Assembly: GCA_910585805.1 (NCBI GenBank)
Contig: CAJUFB010000024.1
Location: forward strand, 16,547 to 51,855
DNA from: an uncultured Acetatifactor sp.
GTDB lineage: Bacteria; Bacillota; Clostridia; Lachnospirales; Lachnospiraceae
DNA length: 35,309 nucleotides
Direction: 5' to 3'
The translations under genes and the position numbers were made by a program. The first letter of the stretch is position 1. The number at the start of each line of letters is the position of its first letter. Below are positions 6,962 through 16,017 of this stretch, piece by piece. The notes beneath the pieces were generated by a model. That model had not been told where the DNA came from. It was given only the letters and a program-made list of their open reading frames with translations, and ran no database searches.

Positions 6962-7864
6962 TTAATAATGCACCTTCTTATTGCTGGCCAGCAGGTTGAT
7001 ACAGGTAATGGTCAGCACAATGGCAAACAGTATGATCGCCGCCGCGGAAGCATAGGAAGGATATCCTCCGCTGTCGCCGTAGAGCATATCATACACATAG
7101 CCCACTATGGTATTCATGCCCGCAGCATTCAGGTCCGTCCCGAACAGTGCCACCGCATCGCTGTACGCCTTGAAAGCGCCGATAAAACCTGTGATCACCA
7201 GATAAAAGATCATAGGCGAGATCATCGGCAGGGTAATCCGCCGGAAAATCCTGAATTTCGATGTACCGTCCACCCTGGCCGCATTGTAATACTCCTGATT
7301 GACCGAGGAGAGCGCGCCGGTCAGGATCAGAATCTTAAACGGCATTACCACCCATATGGTATAAAAGCACAATACGAACATTTTCGCCCAGTATGGCCCG
7401 TCAATGAAATCCACGCTGCTTCCGCCGAACCAGGAAATCAGCAGATTGATAAAGCCGTCGGAATAAGCTGTCTTTTTAAACAAGATCATAAACACCAGCC
7501 CTACTGCCAACGTATTCGTCACATAAGGCAGAAAATATACGGTCTGGAAGAGATTTCTAAGCGGTGTAACGGAATGCAGTCCAACGGAAATCAGCAGCGC
7601 AATCCCTGTGGACAGCGGCACCGTAATGATCACCAGCAAAAATGTATTTTTCACCGCCTGCAGAAAATAGGGGTCATGCAGTACATAGGAATAATTGTAA
7701 GTGCCCACCCCGTAGTAAGTCTGGGATGCGGAATTGTACCCCTCTTCAAATGAATAAACGAATACATCAATGAGGGGATACACCATGAACACACCCAGGA
7801 AAAGAATCGCCGGCAGCAGATACAGCCAGGCTTTCAGGCTGCCACTGTTCCACTTTTTCTTCAT
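6962..7864 (-). CDS. ABC transporter permease, MalF/UgpA type
   Basis: The product has about 300 residues and six predicted transmembrane helices. The first runs through AWLYLLPAILFLGVFMVYPL, a common opening for MalF/UgpA-type permeases. The EAA loop is QEYYNAARVDGTSKFRIFRR. I place the start at ATG 7864, one base after the TGA of the ATPase gene, because GGAGG inside the last ATPase codons lies five bases ahead. An in-frame ATG 12 bp earlier (7876) would overlap the ATPase and lacks a site. It forms the translocation pore with the MalG/UgpE-type partner. Confidence 0.9.
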   Translation of the reverse strand: MKKKWNSGSLKAWLYLLPAILFLGVFMVYPLIDVFVYSFEEGYNSASQTYYGVGTYNYSYVLHDPYFLQAVKNTFLLVIITVPLSTGIALLISVGLHSVTPLRNLFQTVYFLPYVTNTLAVGLVFMILFKKTAYSDGFINLLISWFGGSSVDFIDGPYWAKMFVLCFYTIWVVMPFKILILTGALSSVNQEYYNAARVDGTSKFRIFRRITLPMISPMIFYLVITGFIGAFKAYSDAVALFGTDLNAAGMNTIVGYVYDMLYGDSGGYPSYASAAAIILFAIVLTITCINLLASNKKVHY

Positions 7865-7865
7865 A

Positions 7866-9218
7866 TCAGCCTCCATGCCTCACAGCCTCGAAGTAAATCC
7901 GCTGCTCACTCTCTCTGTCAAACAGGAACACCTTACGGGGGATCAGCCCGAACCTGACTATGTTGTCCCTGTCCCGCTTTCCACGTTCAGCGTACATCCC
8001 GGGAGACTGTTGTCTCGTGTCAGCGTAGTTTCCGGAAGCCCATTGCTTCATGTCAGCGTCCTCGCCGGTGCTGTTTTTCACGGCACTTCTTTCCATGGAT
8101 AAAATCCTGTCCATGTTCTCTGTGCCGATAATGGAACGGATTGTCAGATTCAGAGATGCCCTATTTCTGGAAACTACGCTGATATCCCGGCCCATTACTT
8201 CCACCCCGTCCAGCTCACAGTGCAACGGCCCGTCTTCCTGCAGCCGGAAGCCTTCCGGACGGATTGCGGCGTATACATTGCCGTCTGCAATTTTCCTGCC
8301 GGCGCTCACATTCATGTTCTTTCCGCTCTTCCTCTCTGCGGCTGCCTGTGCATCTCCGTTCGCTTCGGCTTCTATGTTTACGTTTATCTCTGATGGCCTT
8401 GTAATCTCCAGCACCGCATCTTGTCCGATATAAAGCCTGCCGTCCCTGACACAGCCCTCAAACACATTGACAGGCGGCGTACCCAGAAACCTGGCTACAA
8501 ACAAATTGACAGGATTGTCATAAACCTCCTGGGGCTTTCCAATCTGCTGGACAACACCGTCTTTCATAACGACAATCATGTCAGAAATACTCATGGCCTC
8601 TTCCTGGTCATGGGTCACGAAGATAGTCGTAATGCCGGTTTCCCGCTGAATACGCTTGATTTCCTCCCTGGTCTGAAGCCGCAGACGGGCATCCAGATTA
8701 GATAGCGGCTCATCCAGCAGAAGCACTTTGGGACGCTTCACCAGAGCCCTGGCAATCGCCACGCGCTGCTGCTGCCCGCCGGAAAGTTCTCCGGGCTTAC
8801 GGTCCATCAGTTCTTCTATCTGCACCAGCTTTGCCGCCCCCAAAGCCTTCTCCAGCATCTCTGCTCTGGACAGCTTGTCCTTCCCCTTCAGGTTCTCCAG
8901 CGGAAAGGTAATATTCTGTCTCACCGTAAGATGCGGATAGAGCGCATAATTCTGGAATACCAACCCGATTCCCCTGTGCTCCGGCGGCAGATCGGTAACA
9001 TCATCCTTCCCGAAAAATATCCTGCCGCTGGTTGGCTTGACCAGGCCGCTGATCAGGTTCAGCGTGGTACTCTTGCCGCAGCCGGAAGGCCCCAGCAGGC
9101 CGATCAGCCTGCCGTCCGGAATCTGAAACGTAAAATCATTAACCGCGATCACATCCCGGCGGTTCTTTCTGTCACGACTTGGAAATTTCTTCGTCAGGTT
9201 CTGTAATATGACTTCCAT
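7866..9218 (-). CDS. ABC transporter ATP-binding protein, MsmK/UgpC type, with enlarged C-terminal region
   Basis: The 450-residue ATPase of a CUT1-type importer has Walker A GPSGCGKST (about residues 43-51), the Q-loop in VFQNYALYPH, signature LSGGQQQRVAIARAL, Walker B VLLLDEP and the switch histidine in FVTHDQEEA. The C-terminal regulatory (OB/TOBE) part is larger than the usual total of 360-380 residues. It holds two low-complexity polar insertions: one rich in Ala, Glu and Lys around residues 275-300, and one near 375-415 rich in Ser, Gly, Asp and Arg. ATG 9218 is chosen over a TTG six codons earlier, because GGGAAGGA lies eight bases ahead. It is the first gene of the transport operon. 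Confidence 0.9.
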   Translation of the reverse strand: MEVILQNLTKKFPSRDRKNRRDVIAVNDFTFQIPDGRLIGLLGPSGCGKSTTLNLISGLVKPTSGRIFFGKDDVTDLPPEHRGIGLVFQNYALYPHLTVRQNITFPLENLKGKDKLSRAEMLEKALGAAKLVQIEELMDRKPGELSGGQQQRVAIARALVKRPKVLLLDEPLSNLDARLRLQTREEIKRIQRETGITTIFVTHDQEEAMSISDMIVVMKDGVVQQIGKPQEVYDNPVNLFVARFLGTPPVNVFEGCVRDGRLYIGQDAVLEITRPSEINVNIEAEANGDAQAAAERKSGKNMNVSAGRKIADGNVYAAIRPEGFRLQEDGPLHCELDGVEVMGRDISVVSRNRASLNLTIRSIIGTENMDRILSMERSAVKNSTGEDADMKQWASGNYADTRQQSPGMYAERGKRDRDNIVRFGLIPRKVFLFDRESEQRIYFEAVRHGG

Positions 9219-9523
9219 ACCAGTTTTCCTTCCCAATCTTCACGCGGATTTCCGCTGTATTCTTCCATAACAGCTTACGGCATTTGCTTTGCTGCCCTTT
9301 TTTCTCTATACCTTCTTATAAGCACTGCTTTTCTGACCGGACTTCATAAGGAAACATCTATGAGCCAGACTTTCCGAACAATTCAATCCCCACCTGACTG
9401 TTACAGCTTTCTCAATAAACCCCCATGCAACTGGCTGATCCACTTTGCATGAAAATCCGATGTTTTCTCTTATCTCCTCCTGCGTCCGCTGCTCCCGCCT
9501 GCGTCTGTCCCGACACTAAATTT

Positions 9524-9552
9524 ACCTTACCACAATCATAGCAAAAATACAA
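9524..9552 (-). promoter_or_regulatory. Candidate promoter of the sugar-type ABC operon
   Basis: Minus strand TTGTAT (9547-9552), 17-bp spacer, TAAGGT (9524-9529). It would give a leader of roughly 300 nt before the ATPase start. The -10 box is imperfect. Confidence 0.4.
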
Positions 9553-9778
9553 GAGTTTCAAGCCGTAAACCATGCTTGCGCCAGCTGCACTGCTTTGCCT
9601 GAAACCGGAATTTTCTCATGCTGTAAATTGGAATTGTGATAACTTTCTCCCCTCTGCCTCCGGTGGAACCTCCCTTCGCGCACAGAATACCGTCTGCTTT
9701 CTTACGTTCCAACGCTGATATGGCTGTCTTTCCGCTGTTCTTTCCTGATTCTGCTTCCAATGCGTAGGTTTAACAGGT

Positions 9779-9847
9779 AACCGCCGCAAGGTTGCAGCAA
9801 TTTTCATTGTATTTCCGGGGCCTTTTCCCAAACAAATTGCAGCGGTT
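9779..9847. repeat. Stem-loop after the radical SAM gene
   Basis: AACCGCCGCAA (9779-9789) pairs with TTGCAGCGGTT (9837-9847) with one mismatch and a 47-nt loop. It begins about 30 bp past the stop codon of the radical SAM gene and may end its transcript, though the T tract is weak. Confidence 0.4.
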
Positions 9848-9877
9848 ATTTTCCGACAATCCCTAACGTCCAAACAC

Positions 9878-10999
9878 TCACAGCCCACGCCGCAGGCAGG
9901 CCGCCGCGATCTCCTTCAGCCGGGGCAGGCAGGCATCAAAAAACATCCTGTAGGACTCGCAGAAATAATTCAATCCCAGCCCCTGTTCCCCCTGCTCCCT
10001 GTGTCTGCGGCATCCTCCCCGGCAGATCCTTAAATACGGACATTGCCCGCACTGTCCCTCATAACCGGCGGAAGCCTGCAGAAATCCGTTTTCCATTACG
10101 CGCCGCCAAATGACTTCAAAACTGTCTTCATTCAGATTTCCCACCCGGTATTCGTCCATGCAATAGAAATCACAGGGATACACACTGCCGTCCGCCTCCA
10201 CCACGCTCTGGAAGCTGCATGCACCCCTCTGCTCACAGGACTCCGGCCTCCGCCCCATCAGAATCCCCACATAATTCTCGAACTGCCTGATATAGGGCTG
10301 CTGCCCTTTCTGCAGATCGAGATACCACAATTCAAACAGATCGATCAGGAACTGCCCGTAAGCCCCGGGGGTCAGAGAGTATTCCTGCTCCCCCCGCTTC
10401 TCCCAGACCGGATCCAGACAGGCTATGTACTGCTGCCAGACAAAACCAAGCTTTCTGTAATTTTCATAGATCCTTCTGATCTTAGAAGCAGTTTTCCCGT
10501 TTACCACCGTCAGCACATTAAACTCCGCGCCTGCCTTTTTCAGCAGCTCCGCAGCCTTCAGCGTATGAAGATAAGTATCCTTTCCCTCCGCATCCCGCCG
10601 GAACGCGTCATGCGTCGCCTTGATGCCGTCCACTGACAAACCGATCAGAAAATGATTTTCCGCAAAAAAGGCGCACCACCGCTCATCCAGCAGAAATCCG
10701 TTGGTCTGCAGGGCATGGGATATCTTAACGTTTTTTCGATTATATTTTTTCTCCAGTTCCAGACATTCCCTGAAAAGCTCCAGTCCGGCCAGGGTAGGCT
10801 CCCCTCCCTGAAAGGCAACAGCACATTCCCCCTCCGCGAACTCCAGAAGCCTCCTTATGACATTTTCCAGAGTCTCCCGGCTCATAATCCCATAAGATGC
10901 CTGACTCCGATTATCCATTTCGTCCGCATAAAAGCAGTATTTGCAGCGCATGTTGCACAGCCCGGACGCAGGCTTCACCAAAATATTGACTGGCGGCAT
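9878..10999 (-). CDS. Anaerobic sulfatase-maturating-type radical SAM/SPASM enzyme
   Basis: The 373-residue protein opens with KPASGLCNMRCKYCFYADE, whose cysteines C15, C19 and C22 form the CxxxCxxC site for the radical SAM iron-sulfur cluster. FQGGEPTLAG follows, and a Cys-rich C-terminal SPASM region has ESCEQRGAC, VYPCDFYCMDE, CGQCPYLRICRGGCRR and LNYFC. The order and spacing match anaerobic sulfatase-maturating enzymes (anSME). These convert an active-site Cys or Ser of sulfatases to formylglycine in the cytoplasm using S-adenosylmethionine. No sulfatase gene is present here, so its client is elsewhere or it modifies another peptide. It lies 128 bp after the GH3 gene with no clear terminator between, so co-transcription is likely. 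GGAAGG precedes ATG 10999. Confidence 0.9.
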   Translation of the reverse strand: MPPVNILVKPASGLCNMRCKYCFYADEMDNRSQASYGIMSRETLENVIRRLLEFAEGECAVAFQGGEPTLAGLELFRECLELEKKYNRKNVKISHALQTNGFLLDERWCAFFAENHFLIGLSVDGIKATHDAFRRDAEGKDTYLHTLKAAELLKKAGAEFNVLTVVNGKTASKIRRIYENYRKLGFVWQQYIACLDPVWEKRGEQEYSLTPGAYGQFLIDLFELWYLDLQKGQQPYIRQFENYVGILMGRRPESCEQRGACSFQSVVEADGSVYPCDFYCMDEYRVGNLNEDSFEVIWRRVMENGFLQASAGYEGQCGQCPYLRICRGGCRRHREQGEQGLGLNYFCESYRMFFDACLPRLKEIAAACLRRGL

Positions 11000-11127
11000 A
11001 GCTTATTTTCCTTCCATAGCTTCTATCGCTTTCTCGGCTTATTTCGCTTCCATATCCTTTACAAAACTTCTCCGATCAGCAGTTCAGCAGAACTTGAATT
11101 GTATATTTAGTAATCCTTAAGACTTCC

Positions 11128-13278
11128 TTACTTATACATCTTCGAAACGGAAAACACCAGCTTCTCCGCCTTCTGCCCCGTCAGCTTCTCACTTCTTGCA
11201 TCCGGTGCCTGTCCGCCGATAAATACAGCGGCTCTGCCCTCCGCGATCTGCAGCTTTCCGTCCTCGTCATACAGCCCAAAGGCCTCCGCCGGAAGATGGA
11301 TAACAGCCTCCTTCTCTTCGCCCGGATCCAGGTGCAGCTTGCAGATTCCCTTCAGCTGGGCATTGGGTGTGGCCTCCCTCTCGATCTTCACATATGCCTG
11401 GACAGTCTCGCCTCCTGCCATGGAACCGATATTTTTCACCGACACACATATGGTAACGCCCCTGTCCGTCACCTGCTCCGTATCCGCTGCCGCTTTACCA
11501 TAGGCAAAGCCTGTATAGGACAGCCCGTACCCGAACGGATACAGCGCCTCCCCTGTCATATAGCGGTAGGTCCTTCCTTTCATGCTGTAATCCGCAAAGT
11601 CAGGCAATTCTTCACAGGAGCGGTAGAAAGTCACCGGCAGCTTTCCCTCCGGACATCTCTCACCGAACAGAATCTCCGCAATGGCACGCCCGCCCTCTGC
11701 GCCGGGATACCATCCCTGCAGGATCGCCGGAACATGCTCATCCGCCCAGTTCACCGCCAATGCACTGCCGGACAGCAGAACAAGAATTGTCGGTTTCCCG
11801 CTTGCATATACAGTCTCCAATATCTCCTCCTGAAGCCCGGGCAAATTCAGATCCGGCTTGTCCCCGCTGCCGTACTCATTGTTGGCATCGCCCTGCTCGC
11901 CCTCCAGACTGGCGTCCAGCCCCATGCACACCACAACCGCATCGCTGCACATGCACACACCTTTTACCTCTGCCAGACGGTCATGCTTCTCTGCCAGACC
12001 TTCCACCTTGTCATGATACAGATGGCATCCCTCGGAAAACATGACACGCACGTCACTTCCCACATACTCCTGGATCCCCTCCGATATGGTCCAATATCTG
12101 GATGCCGTTCCCTCATAATTGCCCACCAGCGCTTTCCGGTTGTTGGCATTAGGTCCGATGACACCGATGGTCTTAATGGAAGACTTATCCAGAGGCAGAA
12201 TCCCATTCTCGTTTTTCAGCAGCACCACGCTCTTTGCCGCCACATCCCGGTTCAGCTTCCGCATGGGTTCGCTGTCCACCACGCTGTAAGGAATCTGATC
12301 GTAGGGATTTTCCTCCTTTTGATCCAGTACTCCAAGCTTCATCCGGGCGGTAAACAGATTCACCAGAGCCTCGTCCAGGCGTTTCTCATCCACCAGGCCC
12401 TCCCGCACAGCCTGCTTCAGAAAATGGAACATGGTGCCGCAGTTCAGATCACAGCCGTTATTCATGGCCATAGCCGCCGACTCCATAGGCGTGTCCGTGA
12501 TATGATGTCCCGCATGGAAATCCATAATGGCGCCGCAGTCGCTGACCACATGCCCCTGAAATCCGAACTCGCCCCGCAGGATATCCTCCAGCAGCTCATG
12601 GTTTCCGCAGCAGGGCACGCCGTTGATGCAGTTATAGGCGCCCATCACGGCTTCCACATGCCCCTCCTGGATACAGGCCTTGAATGCGGCCAGATAAGTC
12701 TCGTACAGGTCCTGTTTTCCCACCACCGCGTTAAAGCTGTGGCGGATTCCCTCGGGTCCGCTGTGGACGGCGATATGCTTCACGCATGCTGCCGCTTTCA
12801 GGAATTTCCCGTCATGTCCCTGAAGCCCTTTGATATAACCGATGCCCATCCGGGATGTGAGATAGGGATCTTCACCGAAGGTCTCATGCCCCCTGCCCCA
12901 CCTGGGATCCCGGAATATATTGATATTGGGGGACCAGAAAGTCAGGCCCTTGTAAAGCCCCGTGTCTCCCTCAGCCTGCTGCATATTGAACTTCGCGCGG
13001 CCCTCCGTGGACACGGCGTCCCCCACCTGCTCCAGCAATTCCTCGTCGAAGGTGGCCGCAAGCCCGATAGCCTGGGGAAATACGGTAGCCACTCCCGCCC
13101 GCGCCACGCCGTGCAGCGCCTCGTTCCACCAGTTATAGGCCCTGATGCCAAGCCTCTCCACCGCCGGGGCCTGATTCACCGTCTGCTCCACCTTCTCCTC
13201 CAGAGTCATCTGAGCCACCAGCTGTCTGGCACGCTCCCTGTACTCCTCCAGCTTCTCCTGATTTTCCACAATATCCAT
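11128..13278 (-). CDS. Glycoside hydrolase family 3 (beta-xylosidase/beta-glucosidase type), cytoplasmic
   Basis: This protein of about 716 residues has the three parts of GH3 enzymes: an N-terminal barrel, an alpha/beta sandwich and a C-terminal fibronectin-III-like domain (from about residue 600). WWNEALHGVAR near residue 54 and FWSPNINIFRDPRWGRGHET are typical of the xylosidase-like branch. HVVSDCGAI near residue 250 carries the likely catalytic Asp nucleophile. There is no signal peptide, so it probably cleaves imported oligosaccharides inside the cell. The ABC importer downstream is a plausible supplier, by proximity only. I prefer ATG 13278, with GAGG six bases ahead, over ATG 13290, which lacks spacing for its site; this choice is not firm. 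Exact sugar specificity cannot be read from the sequence. Confidence 0.93.
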   Translation of the reverse strand: MDIVENQEKLEEYRERARQLVAQMTLEEKVEQTVNQAPAVERLGIRAYNWWNEALHGVARAGVATVFPQAIGLAATFDEELLEQVGDAVSTEGRAKFNMQQAEGDTGLYKGLTFWSPNINIFRDPRWGRGHETFGEDPYLTSRMGIGYIKGLQGHDGKFLKAAACVKHIAVHSGPEGIRHSFNAVVGKQDLYETYLAAFKACIQEGHVEAVMGAYNCINGVPCCGNHELLEDILRGEFGFQGHVVSDCGAIMDFHAGHHITDTPMESAAMAMNNGCDLNCGTMFHFLKQAVREGLVDEKRLDEALVNLFTARMKLGVLDQKEENPYDQIPYSVVDSEPMRKLNRDVAAKSVVLLKNENGILPLDKSSIKTIGVIGPNANNRKALVGNYEGTASRYWTISEGIQEYVGSDVRVMFSEGCHLYHDKVEGLAEKHDRLAEVKGVCMCSDAVVVCMGLDASLEGEQGDANNEYGSGDKPDLNLPGLQEEILETVYASGKPTILVLLSGSALAVNWADEHVPAILQGWYPGAEGGRAIAEILFGERCPEGKLPVTFYRSCEELPDFADYSMKGRTYRYMTGEALYPFGYGLSYTGFAYGKAAADTEQVTDRGVTICVSVKNIGSMAGGETVQAYVKIEREATPNAQLKGICKLHLDPGEEKEAVIHLPAEAFGLYDEDGKLQIAEGRAAVFIGGQAPDARSEKLTGQKAEKLVFSVSKMYK

Positions 13279-13618
13279 AACCAACCTCATTCCCGCACAT
13301 TCCGTGCAAAATTATCCTCCGCCGTCCACAAGCCCCCGGCTTCCGGACGGTTACATGCTCCTTCTCACGCGATACTCCGCCCCGCCGTTCCCGAATCCGC
13401 CAAAAGCCCGGAAGCATAAGGCATCTCCATATTATCTTCATACTATCATGTACCGGAGCGGGAAACAACTGTTTTCTGAAAAAATTCCCCATGAACGCAA
13501 AAACATCCAGCCCACCGCTCCGTCCTGCCGCATGCCGTAAAACAGAACGCCAAAAACAGCATCAGGAAGATCTCTTTTAAATATGGATGCCCGCTTCTGT
13601 TCCTTAACGCCACTTTCT
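13279..13618. other. Intergenic region upstream of the GH3 gene
   Basis: About 340 bp between the GH3 start and the stop of the YgjV-family gene. No convincing gene, strong promoter or hairpin terminator is seen. Confidence 0.5.
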
Positions 13619-14233
13619 TCACTCCTTTATCCGTTTCACATAAGCATCGTTTTTCCGTTCAAATCCCATCCTTTTTAAGTATACCTCATGCTTCCCCGGT
13701 TCCCCGGTGAAAACCAGGATGTCCACCTTAAGCTCCGGCAGGCGGGAATACAGATATTTTCCCACGGAACAGTCCCTGTACTCCGGCGTGGAATAATCCA
13801 GCAGAATTTCCAGGGCGCCGCCTTCCCGTCTTTTTCCGAGCAGGATGCCCGCCGGAGTCATATTATGGCAGACGAAACAGATGACATCCGCTTCTTCCGC
13901 ATCTGTCCGGATACCCGGGAAACAGGCGGCAATATCCTCTGCGTAGTGCTCCAGGAAAGCCCGCAGCACGGAACTGTCCTTTCTTTCCTCGATCAGAGTA
14001 TAATGCCTGTCCGGATATCTCAGCCGGGCCAGATAATAAAGGTTAATCCCCACCAGGCAGAAATTCATCAGCGCTGTGGGATAGGAGCGGATCAGCAGCG
14101 CGTACACCGCGAAAATCAGTCCGCCCACGGAGTTGATCACCCTCAGCTTCACCACCGAAGCCATTAAAAACGAAACCAGCACCAGCACCGAACCAAGATA
14201 ACCTACCATTTCTATCATCATGGAACTGTTCAT
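13619..14233 (-). CDS. YgjV-family membrane protein fused to a GNAT-like domain
   Basis: The N-terminal 70 residues hold three closely packed hydrophobic segments, with MVGYLGSVLVLVSFLMAS and VINSVGGLIFAVYALLI, typical of the YgjV family (bacterial inner membrane protein). The following 130 residues look like a GNAT acyltransferase fold. They show a beta strand EILLDYSTPEYRD, a GKYLYSRL segment at the position of the cofactor-binding loop and helix, and the terminal YLKRMGFER, common in GNAT proteins. Substrate unknown. AGGAGAGG precedes ATG 14233. A terminator (14392-14421) separates it from the S1 protein gene upstream. Confidence 0.75.
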   Translation of the reverse strand: MNSSMMIEMVGYLGSVLVLVSFLMASVVKLRVINSVGGLIFAVYALLIRSYPTALMNFCLVGINLYYLARLRYPDRHYTLIEERKDSSVLRAFLEHYAEDIAACFPGIRTDAEEADVICFVCHNMTPAGILLGKRREGGALEILLDYSTPEYRDCSVGKYLYSRLPELKVDILVFTGEPGKHEVYLKRMGFERKNDAYVKRIKE

Positions 14234-14391
14234 GCAATCCTCTCCTTTCCCAAACTCTTACAGGGAACGTAACCCTCTTTTTTCCATATGCGGGCCTGCG
14301 CAATCGAACAGTAAAAAGCCTTCCCCCTGCCCGCGCGCCAGGCACCTGCCAGCCTCTGCCGACATATTTCCTCCAGGTGTCTGTGCGCATA

Positions 14392-14421
14392 AAAACAGGG
14401 AGCAGCCAGGGCTGCTCCCAT
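14392..14421 (-). terminator. Rho-independent terminator of the S1-domain gene
   Basis: On the minus strand GGGAGCAG and CTGCTCCC form a perfect 8-bp GC-rich stem around a 6-nt loop, followed by TGTTTTTATG. It lies about 57 bp past the stop at 14478. Confidence 0.85.
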
Positions 14422-14477
14422 ACTCACAGCAGCCCGGACAGTATTCCGAACCGTTGCCTTAGACATTTCCTTACATT

Positions 14478-15503
14478 CTACAATTTCAACCCCTTCAGCA
14501 GGTCTCCCAGCGAAGTGCCCACGGACCGCCCTGAGCTGTACTGTGCCGCCACCTTTTCCTCAATGGGTTCCGGCTCGGCATTCTCCTCGACGGCTTTCAT
14601 GCTCAGGCTGATCTTGTTATTGTTGGTGTTCAGCACCCTGGCCTTCACAGTGTCGCCCACCTTCAGCACTTCAGAAGGATTCTTAATACGCTTCTGGCTG
14701 ATCTGTGAGATGTGTACAAGCCCGCTCAATCCGCCGCCCAGATCCACAAACGCGCCATAGGGCATCAGGCTCTCCACCTTTCCCTCCAGAACGGTACCGG
14801 GTGAAAGCATGGCGATCTTCTGGTTCAGCTTCTCCGCTTCTCTTTCCCTCAGTACATCCCTTGCGGAAAGCACCAGTTTCTTCTTCTCCTTCTCCACCGT
14901 GATAACCCGTACGTCCATGGTCTGCCCCACAAAAGTGCTCAGGTCTTCCACATATTCCAGAGCCAGATGGGAAGCGGGAATGAATCCACGGATTCCTTCC
15001 AGATAAGCTACTACGCCCTTATTCACCACCTCGCTGATCTTCACGGACAGAATGGTCTTCTCCTCCAGATACGCGGCAAGCTTATCCCAGCCCAGCACTT
15101 CCTTTGCCTCTGCGCAGGACAGAAGAATGTTGCCTGCGCCGTCGTCTCTCTTTATCACGGTGCCCTCTATCTTATCGCCTACATGCACGTCATTGACAAT
15201 CGAAAAAGACGGGTCCTTGCTCATATCGGCAGCTTTGATAATACCCGGCGCATAATAGTTCAGGTCCAGCGTGACTTCTTCTTCACTCACATGGATTACG
15301 GTGCCGGAGAGAATGTCCCCTTCGTTGATTTTGCGGAAGGATGCCTCCAGTTCCTTATCGTAGTCTGCCATGGTTTCCACGGCTTCTGTCGGTGCTGCTA
15401 CCGCCTCAGGCGCTATGCTGCCGCTGTCTGCTGTCTGTGTCCCTGCGGCGGCTTCTTTTTTCACTTCTGTCTCCCCGATATTGGTTTTGATTTCTGTTTC
15501 CAT
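14478..15503 (-). CDS. S1 RNA-binding domain protein (ribosomal protein S1-like, three S1 domains)
   Basis: The 341-residue protein has an Ala/Glu-rich N-terminal tail (1-50). Three S1 domains follow at about 61-130 (GDILSGTVIHVSEEEVTLDL), 147-215 (ILSVKISEVVNKGVVAYLEG) and 235-303 (GTVLEGKVESLMPYGAFVDLGG). The acidic linker ends in the short conserved tail LGDLLKGLKL. Firmicute S1 homologues typically have three to four domains, and this resembles the RpsA/YpfD-like group. It probably binds mRNA and assists translation, although true S1 function is not proven in this group. AGGAGG lies upstream of ATG 15503. Two candidate promoters lie at 15605-15634 and near 15756. Confidence 0.9.
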   Translation of the reverse strand: METEIKTNIGETEVKKEAAAGTQTADSGSIAPEAVAAPTEAVETMADYDKELEASFRKINEGDILSGTVIHVSEEEVTLDLNYYAPGIIKAADMSKDPSFSIVNDVHVGDKIEGTVIKRDDGAGNILLSCAEAKEVLGWDKLAAYLEEKTILSVKISEVVNKGVVAYLEGIRGFIPASHLALEYVEDLSTFVGQTMDVRVITVEKEKKKLVLSARDVLREREAEKLNQKIAMLSPGTVLEGKVESLMPYGAFVDLGGGLSGLVHISQISQKRIKNPSEVLKVGDTVKARVLNTNNNKISLSMKAVEENAEPEPIEEKVAAQYSSGRSVGTSLGDLLKGLKL

Positions 15504-16017
15504 AATGTTTCTGCTCCTCCTACTCTTCCGCTGCAGACTGATGCCAGCCCTGGGTCTGCAGGAAATATTTCATTGGTGCTGGCTGTCTGACCTTTGTTAT
15601 TGCTATTTTATCACGTATCGGCAGGAAAGTACAACAGTTTTCCTTCTTTTTATTCTTCTCTCTGTTTGACAGGGCTTTTTTCACCGTTCACACTGCTTCC
15701 GGCAATATTTCCTTCTGCCATTGCGGCTCTCTTCATGCTCCAGCTCTGCCGGCTTATTATACCCCGCCCTGCGAAAAACAAGTCTCCCGACGCAAATGAC
15801 GATATTTTGGCCTGATTCCAAATTTTAATGCCAGACAGATGCCTGCTGCAACAGAGTGGACACTTCCCTACACCGTTCAGCTCAGCGGTCTCATCAAAAA
15901 AGAATCCCCGGGGCTCCCACTCTTTCAGGGACAGCACCGGGGCTATACTTTGAAAACAATGCTCCTGTCAAAAAATAATCCTGCCAATACCTTCGTTCCG
16001 ACCCATACCGGAAATTT
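15504..16017. other. Intergenic region upstream of the S1-domain gene
   Basis: About 510 bp without a supported gene. Apart from the promoter at 15605-15634, a perfect TATAAT on the minus strand at 15756-15761 has only a poor -35. A minus-strand frame over 15650-15937 starts with GTG, lacks a ribosome binding site and was not accepted. Confidence 0.5.
15605..15634 (-). promoter_or_regulatory. Predicted promoter of the S1-domain gene
   Basis: Minus strand TTGTAC (15629-15634), 18-bp spacer and TAAAAT (15605-15610), about 100 bp ahead of the start codon. Confidence 0.55.

Larger units (their letters stand above)
9219..9877. other. Intergenic region upstream of the ABC operon
   Basis: About 660 bp without a convincing gene. 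Short minus-strand reading frames here lack ribosome binding sites and family resemblance. The region holds the candidate ABC operon promoter (9524-9552) and a long stem near the end of the maturase gene (9779-9847). Nothing else is recognised. Confidence 0.6.

Noticed and set aside
9616..9888. 90-residue minus-strand frame between the radical SAM gene and the ABC operon
   Set aside because: No ribosome binding site, odd composition, and it overlaps the end of the radical SAM gene.
11296..13419. 707-residue plus-strand open frame opposite the GH3 gene
   Set aside because: It is antisense to a clear GH3 enzyme with all family motifs, has no ribosome binding site or recognisable domain, and is explained by the GC-rich third codon positions of the real gene.
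14230..14466. 78-residue minus-strand frame that overlaps the YgjV-family start by 4 bp
   Set aside because: The ATGA overlap is suggestive, but the frame runs through a strong terminator hairpin, has its AAGGA too close to the start and shows no family likeness. It could be revisited if conserved in relatives.
15650..15937. 95-residue minus-strand frame upstream of the S1-domain gene
   Set aside because: GTG start without a ribosome binding site, covering the likely promoter region.
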